A DNA stretch of 64,000 nucleotides. Source: Luzula sylvatica. Lineage: Eukaryota > Streptophyta > Magnoliopsida > Poales > Juncaceae. Below the pieces are notes generated by a model. The model saw only the letters and a list, made by a program, of their open reading frames with translations. It was not told the origin of the DNA and did no database searches. Position 1 is the stretch's first letter. Every line of letters begins with the position of its first letter. The translations under genes were made by a program, and so were the position numbers. The DNA is taken from contig OX326958.1 in NCBI GenBank assembly GCA_946800325.1, forward strand, positions 2,862,001 through 2,926,000. The letters run 5' to 3'. Below are positions 1-11,880 of the stretch, in pieces.

Positions 1-555
1 GAGCATGACACAAGATTTTCTCCAGTCTTTTGTCACTGGTTTTAATATTTATTGTTTTCGAAAACTGTAAAATAAATTAAAATTTAATAAAAAAGTTATT
101 ATAGATAATTTATATGTTTAAGACGCGTGTCATACTTTTTGACTATTTGAAGTACACGGAATAAAAAGTCAAATATGTTATATCAACAATTTAATAATTG
201 CAATTTAGTATTAACGAAAATATCTGTATATTCGGACAATTTTTTTTAAATATATATTTAATATTTAATTTTTGTAACGTCAGTCTCGTCTTTCCGTATC
301 AAGAACACTAATCCGTACATTTCACTTCTCATTGGTCCATATTTAATTTTTTTTTCCATTGTTCCATAAATAAATTTTTTTTCTTTCAAATGCACATATC
401 AAATTCATTAAATATCCTGCTGAATTCTTGGAAATAATTGTTTGCAAGTTCAATCAATAAATTAATCTCTCCATAAATCAAGATATTTACCTCCTATTTA
501 TATAAATGTTATATAAATGGATATCTCCATTTATTATTTTAGCTGAAGAGATTCG
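1..555. other. Upstream AT-rich sequence, no gene seen
   Basis: This stretch precedes the TOPLESS-like gene and is AT-rich with short homopolymer runs. I see no coding frame, RNA gene or recognisable mobile-element end in it. It probably holds distal promoter sequence. Confidence 0.5.
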
Positions 556-652
556 AGTCAACAAAAGTCAATACTCCATGATAAGTAGCTTATCTTATCA
601 ATTATAGCCGAACGAACGTATTATGACCTGCTTATCAGCCCATCCTATATAA
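556..652 (+). promoter_or_regulatory. Core promoter of the TOPLESS-like gene
   Basis: A TATATAA box lies at 646-652, about 90 bases before the start codon at 743. Upstream are two copies of AGTCAA (556-561 and 566-571); with the following base these read TTGACT on the other strand, the W-box core bound by WRKY factors, and they are spaced 10 bp apart, about one helical turn. Four GATAAG/CTTATC I-box or GATA motifs lie at 580-585, 589-594, 594-599 and 631-636. The motifs are seen directly; their activity is inferred. Confidence 0.55.
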
Positions 653-742
653 GCCCAAACCCTTTCTTACACTGACCAACATTCTCTCTCTTTCTTCTTT
701 CTTTCTTTCTCAAAAGCTTCAAATTTGTTTCAAGACGATCTA

Positions 743-3149
743 ATGGCGAGCGATAAGAATCTGGAGATGAGAACTGCTGATCAGGCTGCCACAAACGAAT
801 CGTTCATCTTCATCCTGCTCCAGTTCTTGCACGAAGAGAAGCTCAGCGAGACAGCTCATAGGTTTGATCTTCGTCTACTTCAAATTATTCCCTTTTCTTT
901 AATTTTTCTGCCTCAATTTGGCCTCTTTTATGATAAATTCATATTTGTGATGAGCTAAGATCTGATTTCGAACCCCTGAATTCTTTCTACATCAGTTCGA
1001 ATTTGGTTTTTCTGAATTGATTTTTTTTTTAAATTTTGATTTCTTTGAGCAAGTACTTCAATGAGTAAGCATCGTTCTGATCTATGATTCCTGTACTGTA
1101 AACTTCCTTAGGCGCAAATATTCAGAAAATTAAGAGAAAAAATGGTGATACATTGTGTCTATTGATCTATGTAGTAGTGAATGAAGGAATTAATTACTTG
1201 AAAATAATCTTTGATTCACCAAAAATACTTTTAACATATTGGTCGCTGTATAAAACATAAATCTTTGATTATTTGGCTAGATCAAAATAGACATGGTTTA
1301 TTTAGGGGGCAAAAAAGACATAGTAGATAGATAAAAGAATTATTGTATTATCATGAAGGACAAATAATATAGATACACGCATTATGAGAAAAATAAAATC
1401 CGTTCAATACTATTTCTGTATGATTCAAAGAAAAATGAATTTTTTTTTTATCGATAAGAAAAATATTAGAAAAATGCTCATGCCGATTTCACACAATTCG
1501 AATTTACTGACTTTCTGGTGAGAGAAAAAATATGGGAGAAGTATGCAAATATCAAAGCTAAATTACATTTCTATGTTCATTTCCGAGATACATTATTCAT
1601 TTCATACAGTGAAAATATGAAAATGTACCTTTTTTCAAGTCAAAAAATAAAATTGATGTTAATAGTTCCCAATATACTATTTTCAGCGCAATAAAATGTA
1701 TGCAAAAATATTATTTTAATGTGCAAATATTATTTTGACATCGATATGTTGTTTTTTCAATGTCAATAAATATAAAATTTCAATGACAACAAACCTTTTT
1801 CAATATTGATATATACATTAAAATTATAATATTACTATATCATTTTCGATGACATTATATTTTTAGTTAGCAATATATCGTTTTAAACTTTTATATATTA
1901 TTTTAGTGATAATACATCATTTGCGATGCCAATACATTATTGTGGTGCATAGTTCGAAAACCCGAAAAATCGACTCGACTAGACAACAAATGGAGTTGAG
2001 TTATTTTGGAACTCGCTTAATAACTCGTTGAGTTTGTAGCATAATAACTCGTTTATCTATAATATTATTTTTGCTAAATTTAGTTTTAGAAAATACATAT
2101 TTATATCAGATGTAATCTATAATTTTGAGAAAAAGTTAGATATTTCATGTAACTCATATTTTAGGCAATCTTTTTATGTCAGAATTTTTAATCATACATT
2201 TTATGTTATTTAATTTTGGAAGAAATAATTTTTTAAGTAATGTATAATATACATTTCAATATTTATTAAAGTCAGTTAATATGTACTGAAATAATTATTT
2301 ATTTTTGGGGTAATTTAAGCATAATTATATTCAAACATATTTGAGTTAAATGTTACGTGCCATATATTATATTGTATATGTTTGTATGTACTAACAGTTA
2401 ACAAGCATATAATCACGAGTCAACCGAGGCATCCTAGGTTTCCAACCTAACTCGCCGAGTCGAAGCCCGGACATTACACAGTCCGAGTCATAGGCCGGGT
2501 CAACTCGAAATGTCAACGAGTTGAGTTAACTTAGGTTCGAACTTAACTCGTCGAGTTTGTGAACTATGATTTCGTGTCAAGATTTGAGTTTTAGTGTTAA
2601 TTTATGTTTAATATTGTTAATTAGTTAATGTACACATTTTATTGTCAATATATTGTTGTGTTTTAATTATTATTAGTGGCAATATAGTATTGTTTTAGAT
2701 ATTAATGCATTATGTTGTCTTTTTTTTCAGTGTGGACAAACCATTTTAGTGCTTTATAATATTTTCAATTTTCAATTTTCGATTTTCAGAACCAGTTTTC
2801 AAATTGTTTCATGCATTCAGTACTGATTTATAACTATTTTAAGTGTTGATGTTTTATTTCATTGCCAACACAATAATTTTGTGCTCATTATAGCATTTTT
2901 ATTGTAATTTTTTTTTATCTTATGATTCTTTAGTATTAGTGTAAAATCTTATTTTTATTTGATACTTTTAGAAAAAAAAGAAAAGAAAAAACGAATGAAA
3001 ACTTAGCTGGCTATCCAATTATGTTTCGTTTTTTTGATTAAACGGAAAAATCTCTTAGCCCCCCTTCATTATTGACGCCAATGAAAATTGAATCTATGAT
3101 TTTTGGTTTATTATGCTATGCATTCAATCATTTGAGATATGTTACCATT

Positions 3150-3213
<64 letters not shown>

Positions 3214-3420
3214 CTTTTCAAAAACATAAAATAATAACAACGATATCAAGCGAGGAAGAGTACACGTTTCACATAAATAGTTCGAATCACTGTGTTGCGT
3301 CATGTCACTGTTATAGGTAAAGTCATACTAGATTTTATCCCGTATTTTGTACAAAATAAATTCGAGTGATATCAATAACAATAAACATCATCAACAATAA
3401 TAATTTTAATAAAAAAATAA

Positions 3421-3467
<47 letters not shown>

Positions 3468-4303
3468 GTTTATAGTTAATAAACACTCGCTATGCATTCA
3501 CAAATTTATACTAATTTAATGTGCACAACAATAGCAGTATCTTTAGCCTCAAACGATTTGCATTATCAATACATTATTTTTGTATCACTATTCTAATGTA
3601 CAATAATTTTAGTGTCAATATATATTTTCACTGACAAGTCAATATATTATTTGTGTTGCCTATACTGTTTTTAATGCTCATATATCATTTTTTATTTAAT
3701 ATATTAGGACTACTAGAAATCTGGTTTTTAATGACGGTATAATAATTATCAGTGACATACCGTCACTATTGATATATTTTTCGTGTCACTGAAGCTATTG
3801 TATCATTATCATCTTAATTGTATCATTATCATCCAGTACAATATTTCCTCACCAGGCCATTATATATTTTTTTAAATGAAATATTATTTTTATTTTCAAT
3901 ATAAATATATCATTTTAATATTAATATAATATTTACAATATCCAATTTAATATTGTTTTGGCCTCAAAAGTCAAAATTTCGTTTGTTCATGTCGCTTTAT
4001 TGTTTGAGAGTTGGTATTTTATTTCAGTATCAACTAATTACTAATTTGGGAGTCAAATTATTTTTTTTCCAAGGTGATTCCGACTTCCGTGAACATCAAT
4101 ATAATATAATATAGTATTTAACATAATAAAAATAAATATTGGGGCTTTATGGATAGCACCAATATCGAAGTTTTCATTTGAGCATCGAGTCTGAGAGAGA
4201 GAGAGAGAGAGAGAGAAGGGACGGGATGCCCTGTCACGGCACCATGGCTCCATGGCTGCATGTCCATGTACCGAGCTATCTACGTGGCGAGTATTGGAGA
4301 GAG

Positions 4304-4335
<32 letters not shown>

Positions 4336-6978
4336 AGAAAACATTTTGAAATGGCAAAAATTGATTTCGGTTTTGTTTTAGCTGTTCGTCCCCACAAAGG
4401 TGCTTTCTCCAATAAACTCACTCATGAATAATATAATTTCATTGGTTTATAAGAAATTTAAAAGTTCGAAATGGTAATTTGGTTTGTTTTCTAACAAAAA
4501 TTACAAAATATTGAAATGTATTGATAAATTGGGGTTTCGCTCTGGCATCATGTTTTATTGATGATTTTTGAATCATTCTGAAACATGAACGAAGCAATAA
4601 AATTAAGTAACATCACTACATTTTTCACTGATTTTCTCTCTTTTTATGTTTCATTGTCCAGGCTGGAGAGGGATTCGAAACTATATTTCGATATGCGCTT
4701 TTTCGAAGAGATATTACTCGAAGGAAAATGGGACGAAGCGGAGTGGTATTTAAAGGGCTATTTTACCAATGCACTAGACGGGAACAGATACGCTCTCAAA
4801 TTGATCTTCGAAATTCGCAAACAAAAATATCTCGAAGCTCTCGACAGGTATAATTCAAAATTCAAAATCGTTATAAAACGGTTAATTATTTTTTTGTTTG
4901 TTTGTGGTTTTAGGCATGATGTTCAGACGGCAGTGGGTATTTTACACAACGAAATTAAAGGGATGGTTTCTCCTCAAGATAAACTGTACAAAGATATGGC
5001 TCATCTTCTCTCACTAGAGAACTTCAGGTTCTCTCTCTCTTAATCATTCTCAACTCAAATATTTAATCAAACCAAATTATGCCTAAATCATATTCTCCCA
5101 ATTAATTAAATTGTAACTATAATAAGTCTTAACATACACTTTAATCCCCAAATTAACTCATTTTTTCCTCAATTAAATCCTAGTTTGCTTAACTCACCCT
5201 CTATTTAAAAGAAATATTTAAACTTGAAATTTGAATTTGAAGGGAGAACCAAGAATTGGTGAAATGGGGCGATACTGAAAAAGCAAGAAAGGTTTTGTGC
5301 GGTGAAATGAGAAGAACAATCATGAATTGTCCCGATCTTAAAGATAAATTGCAATTTCCAACCATTCAAGTCTCAAGGCTCAAAACCCTTATCAATCATA
5401 GGTAACAAATAATCTCAATCCTCTATATTCATCATTTCGTTTCATTTATTTTATGGGGAGTTCTATCTTACACTATTGTTTTCTTATGATACATATTTTT
5501 CAAGGATATTTTGAATAATTATTAATTAATGAATATTTAAGATAATTTTTCTTATGGTACACCCCAAAATACCCTTTTAAAAGGGTGTATGACAAAACTA
5601 CCCTTATTTTATATACTATTTATAAAAAAATACACTTTTTTCTTTAATTTGAATTTTAGCTTGACGTGGCAACACTACCTTTGCAACCAACCGTTACAAA
5701 ACCCAACTTTCAACACAATATTCTTCGACCATAATTGCACGGATTTAATTCATGCGAGGAATGCAACCCAGATGCTCAGACCTGCTCAGACGTTCAATGT
5801 TAGTTTTAATTATTATTAATTGCCAATAAATTAAATCTTAGATTAATTTTTTCTTTCTTAATATTTATTTAATTTTTCTACCCAGCAAAACTATTTGCCC
5901 TCGCCGCCTCGTAATATATATATTCGCCCCCCAGTACCAAACAGACCTACACACACTGCAGGTTTGTATTTTTTTTTTAATCTACAATTCTTTCAGTTCA
6001 GTACCAATTTAGGAACTTTTCTTTTCCAAATTAAATATTACAGAGACATCGCAAAGGCCAAAAAGGCTTCGTTCAGCGGGTCAGATGAATCCAGAATTGC
6101 TGCAAAGAATGGAAGTTTACGAGGCGTTGCCAAAAAACGTTGTGATGACGCTTCATCAAGGCTCTCCAGTTGTATCGATGGATTTCAATCCTGTTCGTCA
6201 AAGTGTTCTTCTAGGTACTTGTGACCTAATTTCTGATTATTATTTTTCTGATCTAATCTTTTTGAGTTATAAAAAATTCGAATACTTTTTTTTTAGTTGG
6301 AACGAGTTCGGGCGAAATTTCAATCTGGAATTTATCTTCTAAAGAGAAAATACATCATAGGGAATTCATGCTTTGGAATGACCGCTCTTTGTCTCCTGCT
6401 CTTAAGGTATATATATTTTTATTTTTATTTTTTAATAATGTAATTTTTTAATTTTTGTATAAATTTTACTTGTTTTGTGATACAGGAGGCGCTTGGAAGA
6501 GACTCTGGTTTTTCGGTGAGACGTGTTGTATGGCATTCTGAGGGAGGTTTATTTGGTAAATATTTAATTATTTTTTACTTATTTATTCCTTTATTAGTTT
6601 GTCAAGTAATTACCAAAAAAAATTGTATTGCTTGCTCTTGTAGCTGTTGCGCACAGCAATCACCTTGTCCACCTGTACAGATATAACAAGAGTAATGAAC
6701 TATTAAACCATTTGGAGGTAATATTAATTAATTAGTTATTAAATTATTAATCATTAATTATTTTATATAATTTGGGGATATTTACTTGGATCTTAATTAT
6801 TTGATTGATTTCAGATTGATGCACATGTTGGGGGAGTGAACGATTTGGCATTCTCTCAACCAGGAAAACAAGTTCATATTCTTACATGTGGAGACGACAT
6901 GGCTATAAAAGTAATTATTTATCAACTAATACACATATACTATTGATTTATTTCTTCTAAATTGCAAATTAAATGATT

Positions 6979-7030
<52 letters not shown>

Positions 7031-10000
7031 GGTTTGGAGCGCTTTGACGGGCTTACTCCTTCATGTTTTCAAAGGTCACGCTGCACCGATCTTTTCAATC
7101 TGGCCTCAATGCAAAGGAAATTTTCACGTAAACATCATATTAATATTAATAAAAGAGAAATTTTAAGTTGAATTCATTTTATAAGAATCCAAACTGAATC
7201 TAATGTAATAAGTACATATTCTGCTATAGTAAAATATGCACTGGTCACAGTTTGGATTCTAGAAAATGGAATCAACTTAGCAGCCCTGTTAATAAAAATT
7301 TCACAATTCAATTTTTCGCGAGAATTTAATTTTTCGAATATTTAATTTTTGTGCAATTTAGTTTGTAATTTCATCATCTATTGATGGGAGGGTAAAAATA
7401 TGGACCTACGATAAAGTGGACCCACCAGTAGAATTCGCTACCCCCGGTTCTTCCGCTACTTCATTGGCTTACACAAGTGACGGTACAAGGTTCGTGCTGC
7501 TACAAAACATTAAAATATCAAACATACGCCTATTTAATTTCAAACATGTGCTTAGGTTATTTTCATGCGGGACGAGTAGGGAGGGAGATTCATATCTATT
7601 GGAGTGGAACGAAACAAATGGAGGCGTGATAAGATGTTATAATGGATTGACGAAGCAATCGTTTGGGATAATTCAGTTTGATTTGGCGAATAATAAGATT
7701 CTGGCAGCGGGAGACGATTCGATGGTCAAGTTTTGGGACATGAATCATATCGAGCCTCTAAGTTCTGTCACTGCTGATGGTGGATTAAATGTAAGTGAAT
7801 ATTTATTTTGTAGGTTGTTTATGATATTTCATATTTTAGTGGGGCATATTTGATTTTTTTTATAAATTATTTAGTATTATTATTATTATGGGTGATTCTA
7901 TTATTATTACTTTTTGTGTAGCCTTTGCCTAGAGTGAAGTTTAACAAGAGCGGTTCCCTTCTCGCCGTGACAGCACAAGGCAACAACTTCAAAATCTTGG
8001 CAAACAAAGAAGGCGACAATTTGCTTTCGCTTCAGAAGCCTCGCGCTGCTGGATCTGACCCTGCTTCGACTCCAATCATTATTTTGGTTATTTAAATTTA
8101 AAACAATTCAAACTTCATGTTCTTAATTTTCCTTACCCACTATTTTTACAAATGTTAATAGAACGAAGATTCAAGTGATAATGAGAATGAGGTCAAAGAT
8201 ACATATCCAAGTGAAATTAACGAGCCCTCACAATGTCAGTCTTTTAGGCTCCCCGATAAATTACCCAAGGCTCAGGTAATATACATTTATTTGAACTTAT
8301 CTGATTGAATCCATTTTCTAGAATCTAAACCAAATCCAGCTTTGATAAGTGCATGTTTTTTTTTGAAAAATAGAAGACTATGCTTCTTTCAATTATATTT
8401 AAGCAAGGTTAAATACATTGTTTTGTTATACATGAAATATGTAATTCCTAAATTCCTAAGATGAGATATTATGGCAGAATCCTGAAAATCATCGAAGCCC
8501 GTCGGTGCCCTTTCTTCAGCAATTTTTCCACCAGTGTTCACCTTCTGCCGTGATCCTTGCGAGGAGAATTCCCATAATAATAATCTGAAAAACATTGATA
8601 AGTGCATGTTATGTTATAAGACATTGTGCATATTCTAATAATTTGAATTTGTTGAATAACTACCCGTGTATAGCAGAATATGCACTAATTATCACAATCA
8701 TATTCAATTTTGATTCTTATAAAATGGTTTGAATTTATAATTTCACTTATACAAATTATTATAAATAATCAATTTTTTTTCTTCTTTTGCAATATATAGG
8801 TTCACAAGTTGGTTTATACAAGTTCAGGAGATACAATATTGGCATTATCATCAAATGCTGTTCATAAAGTATGGAAATGGAAAAAATGCGAATCGAATCC
8901 ATCCGGCAAGGTGATATATAACAAACTAATTCATTTTTTGATACTTAAAGAATTATTATAAATATATTTATTATATAATTGAAGGTAAATACACGTGCCG
9001 TTCCAATTCTCTGGATGCCTTCACATGGCACATTAATGGTTAACGAAATTGGCCGCGTCGAGTCAGAATCGCATTTGTTTGCATTAACCAAGAATGATTC
9101 GTACATCGTGTCTTCGTCTGGTGGGGATATTTCTCTTTTCAGTGTTGTTAATTCAAAGGTATTTTTTTTCTCGCATCTTAGTTTATTAGTTATATTTCTC
9201 TAATTATAAATTCAAATTTATGATTTATTTTTTGTTTTTTGCAGAGGATGGTTACTTTTTTGCCACCGCCACCAGTGGCCACAGCGTTTGCATTTCATCC
9301 AAAAGATAGTAACAAGATTGTTATAGGAATGGATGACTCTACAATTATCGTTTACGAACCTCGAAATATTGAGGTTGTTTCCTTTTTATAATTTTTAATT
9401 AACCAAAGAATTATTACATTTGTATCTTACACAAAACACGTTTTATTTCTCCTAATTTCTAGGTTGAAAGTACTCTTATAGGTCATGAGAAGACAATAAC
9501 TGGTCTCGCCTTCTCTGCTAAACTGAACATTCTTGTTTCATCAGGAGAAGATAACCAGGTTTATATTACCATACTTTTATCGAAAACAAAAAATCACGAA
9601 AAGATGGGCATATATGATATTTTTCATGTTTTACAAGGAGGGTTTTATCTTTGTTTTTGTTATTCAGTTGTGTGTTTGGAGGATTGATACATGGGAGAAG
9701 TTGGGATATCGATATTTGGAGCTACCTCGAGAAGTTGGGTTATCGACGAAAACAAGAGTCGAATTTCATTGTGATGAGGTGGAATTGCTCGTTATCCATC
9801 CCACATTGTTGGTTATTTATGATGCATCAAAACTGGAAATCATAAATCAGGTAATAATTTTTATAGATCTCCTATGTTGAATCCGCAAAAAGTTCAGACA
9901 TACAGAATCCAACAGTGGCAAGTGTTTATTCTGATGTAGATAACTGATTATTCAACTTAGGACTCCAACATATTTTTGATAAATGTTTATTCTGATGTGG

Positions 10001-10626
10001 ACAAGTTACTATTTCAACTTGTGAATCAAGTCTATTCTTATAAAAATCTCTACATATATGGATTTCAATTTGGATTCTAGAACATAGATTTAACCTTGCC
10101 ATTTTCCTTGTTAATAATTGTAATTTGAAGTAGAAATTATTAAACCAATTTGAGGATCGCAATGTTTTTGCAGTGGGTGCCTACAGATAGCTGGATCTCG
10201 AACGCGACGTATTCTTGCACTGGGGAAAGGATATTCGCGTGTTTGACTAATGGAACCATAAAAATCTTCACCAAAACTCTTCAATTGAGGTGTCAAATTA
10301 ATCCTAAATCTTACTTGAGCCTTCAAAGGTAAACTTTTTCATTCAATCAAGAAATATTTAATTTACTTTTCAATTAAAATTAAGAATTAAATTGATGTTT
10401 TTTTTGTTTCACCAGCATGGAGACATATGGACTATCCATTGCTGCGCATCGTAGTGAGCCGAATCAATTTGCGGTGGGTATGACCGACGGTGCGGTCCAC
10501 GTATTGGAGCCCTTGGAATCACAAGGGCAATGGGGAAGTGCGCCACCATTACAAATTCCTGCAAATGAACATCACGCAGTTGAAAATCGTGCTGCGAGTA
10601 TGAGCTTCTCAGGCTCGTCGAAGTGA
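743..10626 (+). CDS. TOPLESS/TPR-like transcriptional corepressor, 23 exons
   Basis: Groucho/Tup1-type corepressor. The family is recruited in the nucleus by EAR-motif repressors through the N-terminal LisH-CTLH domain and then recruits histone deacetylases. Exons: 743-861, 4662-4847, 4914-5027, 5243-5401, 5660-5798, 5886-5961, 6044-6214, 6297-6406, 6486-6555, 6644-6717, 6815-6910, 7032-7127, 7362-7489, 7556-7790, 7922-8086, 8162-8275, 8800-8910, 8985-9158, 9245-9373, 9463-9558, 9668-9850, 10174-10328, 10416-10626. They sum to 3111 nt (1036 aa) with no internal stop. LisH starts near residue 22 (FIFILLQFLHEEKLSETAHR) and CTLH follows with FEIRKQKYLEALD, the family's peptide-binding helix. KLQFPTIQVSRLKTLINH and LTWQHYLC are family signatures. 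From about residue 280 onward WD40 repeats run to the C-terminus (GMDDSTIIVYEP, LAFSAKLNILVSSGEDNQ). The protein is shorter than typical TPL (about 1130 aa), mainly in the proline-rich linker, and begins with about 20 divergent residues, so it is a diverged TPR rather than a TPL orthologue. The exon 5 to 7 joins are the least certain. Confidence 0.93.
1948..2568. mobile_element. Degenerate TIR element in intron 1
   Basis: The left end reads CATAGTTCGAAAACCCGA. The reverse complement of the right end reads CATAGTTCACAAACTCGA. The interior repeats motifs such as ACTCG and CGAGTT. No transposase frame is present, so it is non-autonomous. The flanks show only a weak candidate target duplication (TTGTGGTG / ATTTCGTG), which would suit a hAT-like element. 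Confidence 0.45.
3152..3198. repeat. (TA)n microsatellite followed by a T run
   Basis: An uninterrupted run of alternating T and A, followed by about 15 T residues, lies inside intron 1 of the TPR-like gene. Translated frames across it (long IYIYIY strings) are artefacts. Confidence 0.9.
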
Positions 10627-11880
10627 ATAATAATAAATATTTATGTGTTACCGTTTGTGGTTATGTTTGTAGTTTTAAGTAATTGGTATTGTATGGTTTG
10701 TACTTTTGGACCATTTGTGTTGTAAACTTAATTTCGACATATTTGTTTGTTTTTGTAAGCGAAGTATTTCATTTGGGACATAATTTCGGATTCTTTCCTA
10801 TAAACATATTAGGGAACTTCTATTATACACCTTTTTTTGGTAAAAGAGTAGTTTAGACATAAAAATATTAACATGCATTATTTGATTTAGCTCTTTATTT
10901 CTCTTAATTAAAAATTTCTCCATTAATTCTCCAGATGGCCGGCCTTTCTCTCCGGCCACCCGTCTCCGCTGCCTCTCTATCTCTCCTTCTAAACTATTTC
11001 TACTAAATTAATTACAAGGTATTGAACAATTGAATTATTCCGATTGACTAAATTAATTTATCATTCAATGTTCCCTACAAATAAATAAATTTCTGAAATA
11101 GTTTCTCTCTCAATACCACAAGTGAGCCTGAAGATTATATCCCGTGAAACGAACATGTAGTTACGGAATTTTCTCACTCAAAAATTTCATTAACCGATCA
11201 ATTAATTTCAGAGACACAATAAATCAACTTCCCCCCAAATCCAACAAAACAATCCTCTATTCTAAGCTTTCATTAAATTTTTTTTAAAACTAATGTATCA
11301 AATTCCAAATCAGCATTGTAAAAAAAAATAAAAATATATGTTTGATTGTTTGACACAATAAAACCATATGATGAAGAAATTATAGAATCGAGTCCCATCG
11401 ACATCATAAATAAAAAAATATTCGTATTGGTAACGACAAACGATCGCTTGTTGGGTATCATTTAAAATAAAAATTCTAATTCTTCATTGCATTTCCCTTG
11501 CTAATCTTTCCAACATGACAACAAATAAATAACACGAATTCGCCAAAGGCAAACATTGTTCCCAAAACCCGTTGTTTACAGAAAACTCTCAAATTTCACA
11601 AAACAAATAGCCAAGAATACTGCAGGATGATGTAGTTCAGGAATTTTCGCCCATTCCTTCTGGTAAAATGTATAGTCTGGATCGGATTTGCTATCCACTT
11701 CACCATTCAAATTCTCGCATATACAAGGATGTTTTCCAATTTTCAGTATGATATATATTATTTCAATATGAATGAATTTAAATCTAGTTTGTTTTAAAAA
11801 AAAATACCTATATATAGTCTTGCCACGATTAAAACCTGGAACTAAAAGCAGTTTTAGTAACCATAACCAAAAAATTACAG
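10627..11880. other. 3' flank of the TPR-like gene, no further gene
   Basis: The first few hundred bases after the stop codon are T- and TG-rich, as expected of a plant 3' UTR and polyadenylation region. A short GC-richer patch near 10930-10990 (GGCCGGCC plus CT-rich sequence) has no frame that I can assign. Nothing else is recognised before the satellite begins. Confidence 0.5.

Larger units (their letters stand above)
862..4661 (+). other. Long first intron of the TPR-like gene, repeat-filled
   Basis: This 3.8 kb intron splits the LisH-CTLH coding sequence at an AG|G arginine codon. It holds degenerate short-period repeats built on the theme TTTTAGTGTCAATATATTATT (about 1660-1950, 2580-2900 and 3530-3960), a terminal-inverted-repeat element (1948-2568), and microsatellites (TA)n at 3152-3198, (TAA)n at about 3415-3467 and (GA)n at 4191-4217 and 4297-4336. 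All other introns of the gene are short, apart from one of about 520 bp. Confidence 0.8.

Noticed and set aside
4053..4421. 122-codon minus-strand and 67-codon plus-strand frames
   Set aside because: Both are driven by (GA)n/(CT)n microsatellites inside intron 1 of the TPR-like gene.
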